This document shows positions 1 to 6,984 of a DNA stretch of 16,845 nucleotides, one piece after another. The stretch is from Clostridia bacterium. GTDB lineage: Bacteria; Bacillota; Clostridia; Christensenellales; Aristaeellaceae. The stretch's first letter is position 1, and every line of letters begins with the position of its first letter. Location of the stretch: the NCBI GenBank assembly GCA_016295665.1, contig JAEDKS010000038.1, positions 1-16,845 on the forward strand, written 5' to 3'. A program made the position numbers and the translations under genes. Under the pieces are notes generated by a model that was not told the DNA's origin, ran no database searches, and saw only the letters and a program-made list of their open reading frames with translations.

Positions 1-2736
1 GGTCATGAGCATCGCAACGGCGTCACCGAGATCACCAACGCTGCGGGCGCTGTGGTGCCGGTCGTCTCGCCCAGCACCAAGTGCAACGTCATCGGTCAGG
101 CGAAGGTGACCGTGGACAAGGCCACCGGCGCCAAGACCGTGGAGGCCGAGTGCGTCAACATGCGTGAGTACCCGGTGGACGCCGAGCTGGAGGCGTTGCT
201 GGCTCCCTATGAGCAGGCGGCCTGGAACGACTACATGCTCCAGCCCATCGGCAAGGCCACCGGCGACTTCACCGCCACCGACCTGGGCTTTGGCCCCTCC
301 GCGTTCGTCGATCTGGTGAACCGGGTGCAGATCTGGGGCGCGTATGACAGCACCGGCTTCAACACCCCCGACGATCCCACCGACGATACCCCCGCCCAGC
401 TCTCCATCACCGCGCCCCTGACCAGCGGCGACGCGGCGAACCTGATCTCCGAGGGCGACATCGTGCTGGGCGACATGTTCCGCCTGTACCGCTATGAGAA
501 CTGGTTCTACCAGATCACCATGAGCGGCAAGGAGGTTCGCACCTGGCTGGAGTACTCCGCGTCCAAGCTGGGCTACGACGAGCAGGGCAGCCTGGTGGTG
601 AACGGCGGCCTGACCTACTACGACGTGATCTACGGCGACGGCTTCAGCTACGACATCGACATGAGCGCGGCGCCCGGCAGCCGCATCGCCTCCATGACCT
701 ACAACGGCGAGGAGGTCATGGATGATGACACCTTCACCGTGGTGGTCAACAACTACCGCTACAACGGCGGCGGCGACTACATCAAGTACCTGAATGCCCA
801 CGGCTGCAGCTTCACGCCCAACGACGAGAGCCGCATCATCTACTCCACCCAGTACGACATGGTGCAGGGCGAGGACCTGGGTCAGGCCCGCAACCTGCTG
901 GCGGAGTACATCCGGCAGCATGGCGAGATCAGCCCCGAAATCACCTCCACCTGGCGTCTGGTGAACCTGGACAGCCATCAGCTCGCGGTGCTGTCCACCA
1001 CCGACATGCACGGTCGCTCCACCGCGCAGAACGTCTCCACCCAGAAGGACGAGACCACCAGCATGGAGCGCGTGGCGACGGTGGTTGACCGGGAGCGTCA
1101 GGCCTTCGAGGATCGCGTGATCGTCATCGACAACGGCGATACCATCCAGGGCACCCTGGTGGCCCAGTACGCCATCAACTACAAGGCCGACGAGGAGAAC
1201 CCCATGATTACCGCGCTGAAGGCCATCGGCTATGACGTGTGGGTCATGGGCAACCATGAGTTCAACTTCACCCCCGAGCAGCGCGACCATCAGACCCGCT
1301 TGGCGGATGAGGCCGGTATCGCGGTGCTCAGCGGCAACATCGTGGCGCTGGCGGACGGCGTGAACTTCCGCGGCGAGGCCATTGCCGAGGGCGAGAGCTT
1401 CTACGATCCCTGCACCGTCAAGACCATCACCTTTGCCGACGGCAAGAGCGTGCGCGTGGGCATCATCGGCCTGAGCAACGCCGCCAACCACACCTGGGAC
1501 CTGGCGACCAACTATCCCAACCTGCAGTTCTCCAGCCTGGACAACCCCGACGGCATCCTGGCGGAGGAGGTCAACCGCTGGGCGGCGTACCTGAAGGACA
1601 ACGACCTGGCGGACATCGTGATCGTGTCGGCGCACTCCGGCATGGGCACCGATGACGGCGTGGGCACCGAGGGCTTCCTGCTGGAGTCCCAGGCGCTGGC
1701 GGCGGCGAAGGCCTCCCGGAACGTGGACCTGTTCATCTATGGTCATGACCACAGCCAGAAGGTGCTGCTGGTGGAGAACGCCGACGGCGAGCCCCTGTTC
1801 ATGGTCAATGGCGGCGGCACCAGCGTGACCAAGACCGTGTTCGACGTGCAGTTTGACGAAAGCGGCGCCTACGCGGGCTATATCGTGTCCTCCGACCTGC
1901 TGCCCCTGTCCTACTATGCGGCGGACGAGGCGCTGACCGAAACCCTGCAGCCCTGGTACGACGAGACCTATGCCTGGGCCTCCGCGCCGCTGGGCGTGTT
2001 TGACGGCGGCTGGAGCGCCATCTCCGATCAGGCGCAGGGCAAGACCAACACCGACCTGGTGCTGAAGCAGACCGCGCTGCTGGACTTCGTGCACAAGGGA
2101 CAGATCTGGTGCTCCTGGCAGAGCTATGAGGAGCTGGGCATCGAGGGCGCGACCGTGTCCATCGGCTCCGCCGTGTTCGGCACCGCCAGCGACCGCACCC
2201 TGTCCTTCGTGCCGCAGGACGGCGACACCATCTCCACCCTGGAGCTGAGCAAGCTGTACCGCTACTCCAACAACCTGCTCTGCGCCGTGGACATGACGCC
2301 CGAGCAGCTCTACGGCTGGATGAGCGCCGTGGCGGACATGCTCGCCATCGGTGAGAACGGTCAGCCCGTGCTGGGCCCCGATGTGTCCATCTATGGCGTG
2401 GACACCTTCTACGGCATCGACTACACCTTCGACCTGACCAAGCCCCAGGGTGAGCGCGTCACCGCTGCCACCATCGGCGGCGTGAACCTGCTGGACGTGG
2501 AGGGCACCATCCGCGTGACCCTGAACAGCTATCGCCTCTCCGGCGGCTACGGCTTCTATGACGTGACCGGCCTGAGCGAGGCGGACTGCTGCTGGACCGC
2601 CAGCACCTGCCTGGGCGCCGACCGCGCCCCCGTGCCCACCCAGCTGGGCGAGTACGTGGAGCACATGGGCACCGTCACCCCCGGTGACGCGGTGTCCCAC
2701 GGCTTCGACAGCACCTGGACCATCGTGACCGAGTAA
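1..2736 (+). CDS. Tandem 5'-nucleotidase / 2',3'-cyclic phosphodiesterase, YfkN/CpdB-like (5' end missing)
   Basis: This is the C-terminal part of a large exported metallophosphoesterase that dephosphorylates nucleotides or 2',3'-cyclic nucleotides outside the membrane. The frame is open from base 1, so the gene starts upstream of the window. The first visible residues, GHEH, are the last metal-binding motif of a first catalytic domain. A 5'-nucleotidase C-terminal domain follows at visible residues about 60-310, with the substrate-pocket motif NNYRYNGGGDY. A second complete catalytic domain carries TTDMHG (D335, H337), DNGD (D380), GNHE (H419), AHSG (H545) and GHDH (H582, H584). A second C-terminal domain then runs to about residue 905, with NSYRLSGGYGFY. 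The two-unit design resembles Bacillus YfkN, which combines cyclic phosphodiesterase and nucleotidase activities. The end TWTIVTE has no LPxTG motif or membrane segment, so any anchor must lie elsewhere. Family assignment is firm; the substrate of each unit is inferred. Confidence 0.88.
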   Translation, partial: GHEHRNGVTEITNAAGAVVPVVSPSTKCNVIGQAKVTVDKATGAKTVEAECVNMREYPVDAELEALLAPYEQAAWNDYMLQPIGKATGDFTATDLGFGPSAFVDLVNRVQIWGAYDSTGFNTPDDPTDDTPAQLSITAPLTSGDAANLISEGDIVLGDMFRLYRYENWFYQITMSGKEVRTWLEYSASKLGYDEQGSLVVNGGLTYYDVIYGDGFSYDIDMSAAPGSRIASMTYNGEEVMDDDTFTVVVNNYRYNGGGDYIKYLNAHGCSFTPNDESRIIYSTQYDMVQGEDLGQARNLLAEYIRQHGEISPEITSTWRLVNLDSHQLAVLSTTDMHGRSTAQNVSTQKDETTSMERVATVVDRERQAFEDRVIVIDNGDTIQGTLVAQYAINYKADEENPMITALKAIGYDVWVMGNHEFNFTPEQRDHQTRLADEAGIAVLSGNIVALADGVNFRGEAIAEGESFYDPCTVKTITFADGKSVRVGIIGLSNAANHTWDLATNYPNLQFSSLDNPDGILAEEVNRWAAYLKDNDLADIVIVSAHSGMGTDDGVGTEGFLLESQALAAAKASRNVDLFIYGHDHSQKVLLVENADGEPLFMVNGGGTSVTKTVFDVQFDESGAYAGYIVSSDLLPLSYYAADEALTETLQPWYDETYAWASAPLGVFDGGWSAISDQAQGKTNTDLVLKQTALLDFVHKGQIWCSWQSYEELGIEGATVSIGSAVFGTASDRTLSFVPQDGDTISTLELSKLYRYSNNLLCAVDMTPEQLYGWMSAVADMLAIGENGQPVLGPDVSIYGVDTFYGIDYTFDLTKPQGERVTAATIGGVNLLDVEGTIRVTLNSYRLSGGYGFYDVTGLSEADCCWTASTCLGADRAPVPTQLGEYVEHMGTVTPGDAVSHGFDSTWTIVTE

Positions 2737-2743
2737 GGACATA

Positions 2744-2794
2744 TCCCATGCACATGGGAAGGGGCCGCTCTGCCTTAGCGGGCAGGGCGGCCCC
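2744..2794 (+). terminator. Hairpin pair after the nucleotidase gene, terminator-like without a T-run
   Basis: Just after the stop codon lies a small palindrome, TCCCATG-CA-CATGGGA (2744-2759). It is followed directly by a strong GC-rich hairpin whose arms are 2761-2774 and 2781-2794: 14 pairs including one G-T, with a 6-nt loop TTAGCG. No T-run follows (GCTTGCCTGG), so this is not a textbook intrinsic terminator. It may stabilise the mRNA 3' end or terminate inefficiently. Confidence 0.5.
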
Positions 2795-2831
2795 GCTTGC
2801 CTGGGGGGAGCCCGATGTTGCGGTTCCCTCT

Positions 2832-2859
2832 TTTCTTTTGCCCGGGAATGTGCTACAAT
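2832..2859 (+). promoter_or_regulatory. Extended -10 promoter for the carboxypeptidase operon
   Basis: TGCTACAAT at 2851-2859 is an extended -10 element (TG-N-TACAAT, with TACAAT at 2854-2859). The -35 region is a poor T-rich match around 2832-2837, which extended -10 promoters tolerate. A transcript would start near 2866, about 33 nt before the ATG at 2899. Confidence 0.55.
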
Positions 2860-2898
2860 GGAAACAAATCGAGGGAAGAGAAGAAGGAGCAATGCGAC

Positions 2899-4398
2899 AT
2901 GACGCTGCAGCAGGCGATTGAAAGGCTGAACGCCTTTGAGGAGGCCCAGCAGGCCTATCGTCAGGCCCGGACGATTCTGTTTTTGGACGGTGCCACCGCC
3001 GCGCCCAGGCAGTCGGTGCGGGGGCGTGAGCGCACGATGGGCTACCTGAGCGGGGAACTGTACCGCCTGACGGTGACCGGGGAGAACCGGGAGGCGCTGG
3101 AGACCATCCTTGCCCACCCGGGCGAGGTGGACGCGGTGACGCTGCGTCGGGCGGAGAAGCAGAAGGAAGAGCTGGACGACATGACCCGCATTCCCATGGA
3201 GGAGTACGTGGCCTTCGAGCGGCTCTGCACGGAGGCGGACGCCGTGTGGCATGAGGCCAAGGAAAAGAGCGATTATCCCGCCTTCGCACCCTACCTGGCG
3301 CGGCTGATCGACTATCAGCGCCGCTTTGCCCAGCGCAAAGACAACACCCGGGCGCCCTATGACGTGCTGCTGGACACCTATGAGAAGGGCACCAGCATGG
3401 CGATGCTGGATCCGTTCTTCGACCTCCTGCGGCGGAAGCTGACGCCGGTCATTCTGGCGGTGAAGGAGCGCCCGGCGCCGCGCACGGACTTCCTGCACCA
3501 GTCCTTTCCCGTGCATCAGCAGCGGGTGTTTGCCGACCGGCTGATGGACATGATGGGTATTGACCGCAGCCGGTGCGCCATCGCGGAGACGGAGCATCCC
3601 TTCACCGACAGCTGCAGCCGGTGGGATGTGCGCATCACCACCCACTACTACGAGCACGACGTGGCCTCCGGCATGTACAGCGTGATTCATGAGGGCGGTC
3701 ACGCGCTCTATGAGCTGGGGGTGTCGGAGGCGCTGTCCTTCACCTGTCTGGAGAGCGGCTCCACCATGGGCATCCACGAGAGCCAGAGCCGCCTCTATGA
3801 GAACCTGATCGGGCGCAGCCTGCCCTTCTGCCGGGCGGTGCTGCCGGTGATGCGGGACTGCTTCCCGGAGCAGCTGCGGGGCGTGACGCCGGAGATGCTC
3901 TACGCCGCGGTGAACGATGCCCGCCCGTCCCTGAAGAGAACCGAGGCCGATGAGCTGACCTACGGCATGCACGTATTGATCCGCTACGAGCTGGAGAAGC
4001 GCATGCTTCGCGGGGACGTAACCGTACAGGAGCTGCCGGAGGCGTGGAACGAGCTGTACCGGTCGTGCCTGGGGGTGGAGGTGCCCTGCGACCGGGAGGG
4101 CATTCTGCAGGATTCCCACTGGTCGGGCGGTGCCTTCGGCTATTTCCCCAGCTACGCGCTGGGCAGCGCCTACGGGGTGCAGATGCTGCGGAACATGGAG
4201 CGGTCGTTTGACCCGTGGCCGCAGGTGGAGCGGGGTGACCTGAGCGGCGTGAACGCCTGGCTGGGGGAGCGCATCCACCGTCACGGCTGCCTGCTCAGGC
4301 CGCAGGAGATTCTGCGGGATGCCCTGGGCGGGGCGTTCGACCCGCAGGTGTATGTGGATTACCTGACACAGAAGTTCACGGCTCTCTATCAGCTGTAA
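2899..4398 (+). CDS. M32 family metallocarboxypeptidase
   Basis: This 499-residue protein is a zinc carboxypeptidase of family M32 (thermostable carboxypeptidase 1 type). It removes C-terminal amino acids from peptides and has no signal peptide, so it is cytoplasmic. The zinc site is HEGGH at residues 264-268 (an HExxH motif) with third ligand E294 in GIHESQSRLYEN. The spacing of 30 residues from first histidine to glutamate is as I recall it for Pyrococcus furiosus carboxypeptidase. YFPSYALGSAYGVQ near the C-terminus is also family-typical, and the length fits the usual 500 residues. The ATG at 2899 was chosen because AAGGAG (2884-2889) lies 9 nt upstream; the same frame is open further upstream (TTG at 2797), but that part covers the promoter and has no ribosome binding site. 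It is the first gene of a three-gene operon. Confidence 0.93.
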   Translation: MTLQQAIERLNAFEEAQQAYRQARTILFLDGATAAPRQSVRGRERTMGYLSGELYRLTVTGENREALETILAHPGEVDAVTLRRAEKQKEELDDMTRIPMEEYVAFERLCTEADAVWHEAKEKSDYPAFAPYLARLIDYQRRFAQRKDNTRAPYDVLLDTYEKGTSMAMLDPFFDLLRRKLTPVILAVKERPAPRTDFLHQSFPVHQQRVFADRLMDMMGIDRSRCAIAETEHPFTDSCSRWDVRITTHYYEHDVASGMYSVIHEGGHALYELGVSEALSFTCLESGSTMGIHESQSRLYENLIGRSLPFCRAVLPVMRDCFPEQLRGVTPEMLYAAVNDARPSLKRTEADELTYGMHVLIRYELEKRMLRGDVTVQELPEAWNELYRSCLGVEVPCDREGILQDSHWSGGAFGYFPSYALGSAYGVQMLRNMERSFDPWPQVERGDLSGVNAWLGERIHRHGCLLRPQEILRDALGGAFDPQVYVDYLTQKFTALYQL

Positions 4399-4419
4399 AG
4401 GAGCAGGGAGGAAGCGCGC

Positions 4420-5160
4420 ATGACGCTGCAGCAGATTATCGACGACAGCCGCCGCATCGTGTTCTTTGGCGGCGCGGGGGTATCCACGGAATCGGGCATT
4501 CCGGACTTCCGTGGCGTGGACGGGCTGTATCATCAGAAGTATGATTTTCCGCCGGAGACGATTCTGAGCCACAGCTTCTTCATGAAGCGCCCGGAAGAGT
4601 TCTACCGCTTCTACCGGGAGAAGATGCTGCCCCTGGAGGCGGAGCCCAACGCGGCGCACCGGAAGCTGGCGGAGCTGGAGGCGGCGGGCCGGCTGAGCGC
4701 CGTGGTGACGCAGAACATCGACGGTCTGCACCAGAAGGCGGGGAGCCGCCGGGTGTACGAGCTGCACGGCAGCATCTGGCGGAACCGGTGCATGCGGTGC
4801 GGCAGGGCGTACACGCCCGAGTTCATCCGGGACGATCCGCATCCGGTGCCGAAGTGCGCCTGTGGCGGCATCGTGAAGCCGGACGTGGTGCTCTACGAGG
4901 AGGGCCTGGACGATGATGTGGTCAGCGGTGCGGTGCATGCCATCCGCCGGGCGGACACGCTGATCGTGGCGGGCACGAGCCTGACGGTATATCCGGCGGC
5001 GGGGCTGCTGTACGACTTCCGGGGGCGGCATCTGGTGCTCATCAACCAGGACGCGACGCCGGCGGATGACATGGCGGAGCTGGTTATCCGGGAGAAGGTG
5101 GGCGAGGTGCTGTCGGGCATCCGGGTCACGCCGGTGGAGGGTGAAGATGATCGGGCTTGA
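4420..5160 (+). CDS. cobB: NAD-dependent protein deacylase, sirtuin (Sir2/CobB family)
   Basis: This sirtuin removes acyl groups from lysines using NAD+, giving nicotinamide and O-acyl-ADP-ribose; it is cytoplasmic. Its 246 residues show the full motif set: GAGVSTESGIPDFRG (18-32, NAD binding), TQNIDGLHQKAG (97-108), catalytic H116 in ELHGS, a structural zinc site C124-x2-C127 and C146-x-C148, then GTSLTVYPAAG (185-195) and INQD (208-211). The stretch FYRFYREKMLPLEAEPNAAH resembles deacetylase-type bacterial sirtuins more than the YxxR acyl pocket of desuccinylases such as E. coli CobB. Deacetylation is therefore the likelier activity, but this is an inference. GGGAGG (4406-4411) lies 8 nt before the ATG. 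It starts 21 nt after the carboxypeptidase and overlaps the next gene by 14 nt. Confidence 0.95.
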   Translation: MTLQQIIDDSRRIVFFGGAGVSTESGIPDFRGVDGLYHQKYDFPPETILSHSFFMKRPEEFYRFYREKMLPLEAEPNAAHRKLAELEAAGRLSAVVTQNIDGLHQKAGSRRVYELHGSIWRNRCMRCGRAYTPEFIRDDPHPVPKCACGGIVKPDVVLYEEGLDDDVVSGAVHAIRRADTLIVAGTSLTVYPAAGLLYDFRGRHLVLINQDATPADDMAELVIREKVGEVLSGIRVTPVEGEDDRA

Positions 5161-5893
5161 GCGGCTTTATACGGACAGCGGGCGCACGCGGCTGGAGAAG
5201 GCGGCGGAGGAGCGCTGGTCCTGCCGGAGCTACGGCAGGCCGCTGTCGCTGGAGGACTGGGCGGCGCTGTCCTACGCGGCGCAGCGCTACGGTCTGCCGG
5301 GGGCGCGTCTGGTGCTGCTTCGGGTGGACGAGGCGCTGTTTTCGGGCACGCTGCTGAGCATGAACCGGGTCAGCGGCTGCACTGCGGTGGCGGCGGTGGT
5401 GACGGATTCGGGCATCCTGCGCAGCCGCATCCATGCGGGCATCCTGGGCGAGAGCCTCTGTCTGGAGGCCACGGCGATGGGCATGGCGACCTGCTGGATC
5501 ACGGGCAGCTACCGGCGGAAGCTGCTGAATGTGCCGCTGCAGCTGCGGGAGCAGGTGCTGGGCATCATCGCGCTGGGCTGGCCCCGGGATCCCGCGCCCC
5601 AGACCCGGCGGCGCAAGGCGCTGGAGAGCATCTGCACCAGCGATCCCGCCGCCTGGCCGGACAGCTGCCGCCGGGCTGCGGAGCTGGTGCGGGTGGCTCC
5701 CTCCGCCATGAACCTGCAGCCCTGGATGCTCTCCTGGGAGAACGGCTGCTTTGCGGTGGACTGCGCCGAGCGGACGCAGCTTGACCTGGGCATCGCCCTG
5801 TGCCACGCGGAGCTGGCGCTGCGCATGCCCCACACCTGGGACTACGGGCGCTCTCCCCGGGAGCCCGCCGCCTTCACGCAGCTGGAGGCGTGA
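5147..5893 (+). CDS. Nitroreductase family protein (TM1586-type, FMN-binding)
   Basis: This 248-residue protein is a probable flavin reductase of the nitroreductase superfamily, most like the single-chain TM1586 type (PF14512), which contains two half-domains. Visible motifs are RWSCRSYGRPLS near the N-terminus (23-34), GESLCLEATAMGMATCWITG (101-120) and APSAMNLQPW (184-193), the FMN-contacting segment of the second half. Its electron acceptor is unknown. The ATG at 5147 is supported by GGAGG at 5136-5140, 6 nt upstream; the in-frame GTG at 5141 abuts that site and is unlikely. The start lies inside the end of the sirtuin gene, so translation is probably coupled. This is the last gene of the operon and a strong terminator follows at once. 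Confidence 0.8.
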   Translation: MIGLERLYTDSGRTRLEKAAEERWSCRSYGRPLSLEDWAALSYAAQRYGLPGARLVLLRVDEALFSGTLLSMNRVSGCTAVAAVVTDSGILRSRIHAGILGESLCLEATAMGMATCWITGSYRRKLLNVPLQLREQVLGIIALGWPRDPAPQTRRRKALESICTSDPAAWPDSCRRAAELVRVAPSAMNLQPWMLSWENGCFAVDCAERTQLDLGIALCHAELALRMPHTWDYGRSPREPAAFTQLEA

Positions 5894-5918
5894 GCGGCAG
5901 GGGGATGCGGGAAGCACG

Positions 5919-5945
5919 AAAAAAGGGGTCGAAGCCCCTTTTTTT
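5919..5945. terminator. Bidirectional intrinsic terminator
   Basis: The arms A6GGGG (5919-5928) and CCCCT6 (5935-5944) pair around a TCGAAG loop and are followed by T on the + strand, with an A-run on the other side. It can therefore stop both the + strand operon and leftward transcription. The TAA stop of the - strand ABC remnant (5944-5946) lies inside its T-run. Confidence 0.9.
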
Positions 5946-6440
5946 ATGTACCCCTCCGGACGCCCGCGTCGGGCCCGGGGCTGTGCTGCTCCAGCCCGTT
6001 TTCGGTCAGGCGCAGCACACGATCGAAGGCTGACCAGGGCAGCACGTCGTGGGAGACGATGAGCAGGGTGCTGTTCCGGAAGCGCTCCTGAATGGTCTGC
6101 CAGAGGCTCTCCTTCGCGTCCGAATCCACGAAGTTGAAGGGCTCGTCGAGCAGGCAGACATCCCCTGCAGGGCAAAGCAGCGCTGAAGCTGCAGCCGCTT
6201 CTTCTGTCCGGAGGAGAGGTTGTCGCCGTCCTTCAGGACGGCCCGGTCTGCCAGCGCGCCGAGTCCGTCGTCCTTGGGGCGGGGGTGGCCGAAGAAGTTG
6301 TCCTCCAGGGAGCCATCGATGATGAAGGGATCGGCCCCGGCAAGGACGATCCGCTCACGAATCCGGCGGGGCGAGAGGTCGGCGCAGGCGGCGTGAATGC
6401 TCTTCGCGCCGGCGTACTCCTCGTCCACCAGGTTGTTCAT
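5944..6440 (-). pseudogene. Decayed ABC-transporter ATPase, C-terminal remnant with frameshift
   Basis: Read on the - strand, this is the end of an exporter-type ABC ATPase. Recognisable parts are IRERIVLAGADPFIIDGSLEDN (like the RxRIxxVxQDPFLFxGTIxENI region), the signature LSSGQKKRLQLQR, Walker B CLLDEPFNFVD and the H-loop LLIVSHD. The reading frame breaks between ALQG and DVCLLDEP: the run of four bases at 6162-6165 (G on the coding strand) is one short, and adding one base joins the two halves into about 165 residues. An in-frame TGA at 6450-6452 lies just upstream of the first ATG, no ribosome binding site is visible, and Walker A and the membrane domain are absent. Only about 28 residues separate the EDN motif from the signature; exporter ATPases usually have many more, which suggests an internal deletion. 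Walker A loss makes it non-functional even if the frameshift were a sequencing error. Confidence 0.82.
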
Positions 6441-6504
6441 CCTGGAAAGTCAAGAAAAATGACGGAAAAATGGCGGAACGTCATGATTTGGCGTCAGATA
6501 CTGC

Positions 6505-6546
6505 AAAAAACATCCGACAGGATTGCTGTAATCCCATCGGATGTTT
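6505..6546 (-). terminator. Intrinsic terminator of tRNA-Ser
   Basis: On the - strand the arms pair CATCCGA with TCGGATG (6537-6543 and 6511-6517), then across a small internal loop GGATT with AATCC. A run of six T (6505-6510) follows. The hairpin begins right after the encoded CCA, so the tRNA is transcribed alone. Confidence 0.88.
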
Positions 6547-6636
6547 GGCGGAGAGTTAGGGATTTGAACCCTAGGTGGGGTATAAGCCCACACACGATTT
6601 CCAGTCGTGCGCCTTAGACCACTCAGCCAACTCTCC
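6546..6636 (-). tRNA. tRNA-Ser(GGA)
   Basis: This 91-nt gene folds as a class II tRNA. The acceptor stem GGAGAGT pairs with ACTCTCC (6630-6636 and 6550-6556), the anticodon loop is CTGGAAA with anticodon GGA at 6600-6602, the long variable arm is GTGGG-CTTATA-CCCAC-like, and the T arm is TAGGG-TTCAAAT-CCCTA. Discriminator G (6549) and an encoded CCA (6546-6548) follow. GGA reads serine codons UCC and UCU. Confidence 0.97.
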
Positions 6637-6667
6637 ATGATTGCGTCGGTCATCCGCAACGAATATG

Positions 6668-6696
6668 ATTATAGCGAAGAAAAGCAGACTTGTCAA
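6668..6696 (-). promoter_or_regulatory. Consensus promoter of tRNA-Ser
   Basis: On the - strand TTGACA (6691-6696) and TATAAT (6668-6673) are separated by exactly 17 nt, a perfect housekeeping-sigma promoter. The A/T-rich stretch 6700-6723 just upstream could act as an UP element. Transcription would start near 6661, about 25 nt before the mature tRNA end. Confidence 0.92.
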
Positions 6697-6813
6697 GCAC
6701 CAATTTGGAAAAAAGACAAATTTCCGGGCGGAAAAATGTGCGGCGGTGTCCATGGGGCGGCGCCGCGCAGAGGATTTTGCGGAAAAAAGCACGTAAAATG
6801 TATGAAAAAGCCA

Positions 6814-6842
6814 TTGACAAGGGGGCCGATCTGTGGTTAAAT
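6814..6842 (+). promoter_or_regulatory. Promoter of the regulator-potABCD operon
   Basis: TTGACA (6814-6819) and TTAAAT (6837-6842) are separated by 17 nt, and an A/T-rich stretch at 6791-6813 precedes the -35 box. Transcription would start near 6849, giving a leader of about 136 nt. All three palindromic operators lie downstream of this start, so a bound repressor would block early elongation or promoter clearance. Confidence 0.82.
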
Positions 6843-6856
6843 GTATCTCGTTTTCT

Positions 6857-6875
6857 GGTTTAGAATCACTAAACC
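6857..6875. promoter_or_regulatory. Palindromic operator copy 1, GGTTTAG-N5-CTAAACC
   Basis: A perfect 7-bp inverted repeat with spacer AATCA. It begins about 8 nt after the predicted transcription start. It is the first of three identical palindromes; the likely ligand is the XRE-cupin regulator encoded just downstream. Confidence 0.82.
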
Positions 6876-6891
6876 CGCAACCTCGCCCGGA

Positions 6892-6910
6892 GGTTTAGAA
6901 AAACTAAACC
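6892..6910. promoter_or_regulatory. Palindromic operator copy 2, GGTTTAG-N5-CTAAACC
   Basis: The arms are the same as in copy 1, with spacer AAAAA. It starts exactly 35 bp after copy 1. The 16 nt between the copies are unrelated in sequence to those between copies 2 and 3, so only the palindrome is conserved. Confidence 0.82.
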
Positions 6911-6926
6911 CGGGACAGCGGCCGGC

Positions 6927-6945
6927 GGTTTAGCATTCCTAAACC
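6927..6945. promoter_or_regulatory. Palindromic operator copy 3, GGTTTAG-N5-CTAAACC
   Basis: The arms are again identical, with spacer CATTC. It starts exactly 35 bp after copy 2 and ends 39 nt before the regulator's start codon. Confidence 0.82.
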
Positions 6946-6984
6946 ATGCGGGACGGAGCGTGCAGTGAAGGAGGCGCAGATCCG

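Larger units (their letters stand above)
6637..6984. promoter_or_regulatory. Gene-free divergent control region between tRNA-Ser and the pot operon
   Basis: These 348 nt hold no credible gene. The left part contains the tRNA promoter. The middle (6697-6813) is richer in A/T than its surroundings and includes an AATTTG/CAAATT inverted repeat (6702-6707 and 6717-6722), a perfect palindrome GCGGCGCCGC (6757-6766) and two copies of GCGGAAAAA (6728-6736 and 6779-6787). I can assign no function to these. The right part holds the + strand promoter, three operators and the regulator's ribosome binding site (AAGGAGG, 6968-6974). Confidence 0.7.

Noticed and set aside
2899..4434. Identical first 15 bases in the carboxypeptidase and sirtuin genes (both encode MTLQQ)
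   Set aside because: The identity stops at once on both sides and the proteins are unrelated, so this looks like chance in a biased codon set rather than a duplication.
6546..6636. tRNA-Ser as an integration site for a mobile element
   Set aside because: I found no second copy of the tRNA 3' end and no integrase, transposase or phage gene on either side. The neighbouring ABC remnant alone is not enough.
6757..6766. Perfect palindrome GCGGCGCCGC as another operator
   Set aside because: It is short, made only of G and C in a GC-rich genome, occurs once, and lies away from both promoters.
6857..6945. A small CRISPR array (three repeats of 19 bp, spacers of 16 bp)
   Set aside because: The repeats are too short, their central 5 bp vary, the spacers are only 16 bp, and no cas gene is near. 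A regulator gene follows directly, so operators are the better reading.
6946..6984. Longer form of the regulator starting at the ATG at 6946
   Set aside because: That ATG directly abuts operator 3 and has no ribosome binding site, while the ATG at 6985 has AAGGAGG and begins the helix-turn-helix domain as usual.
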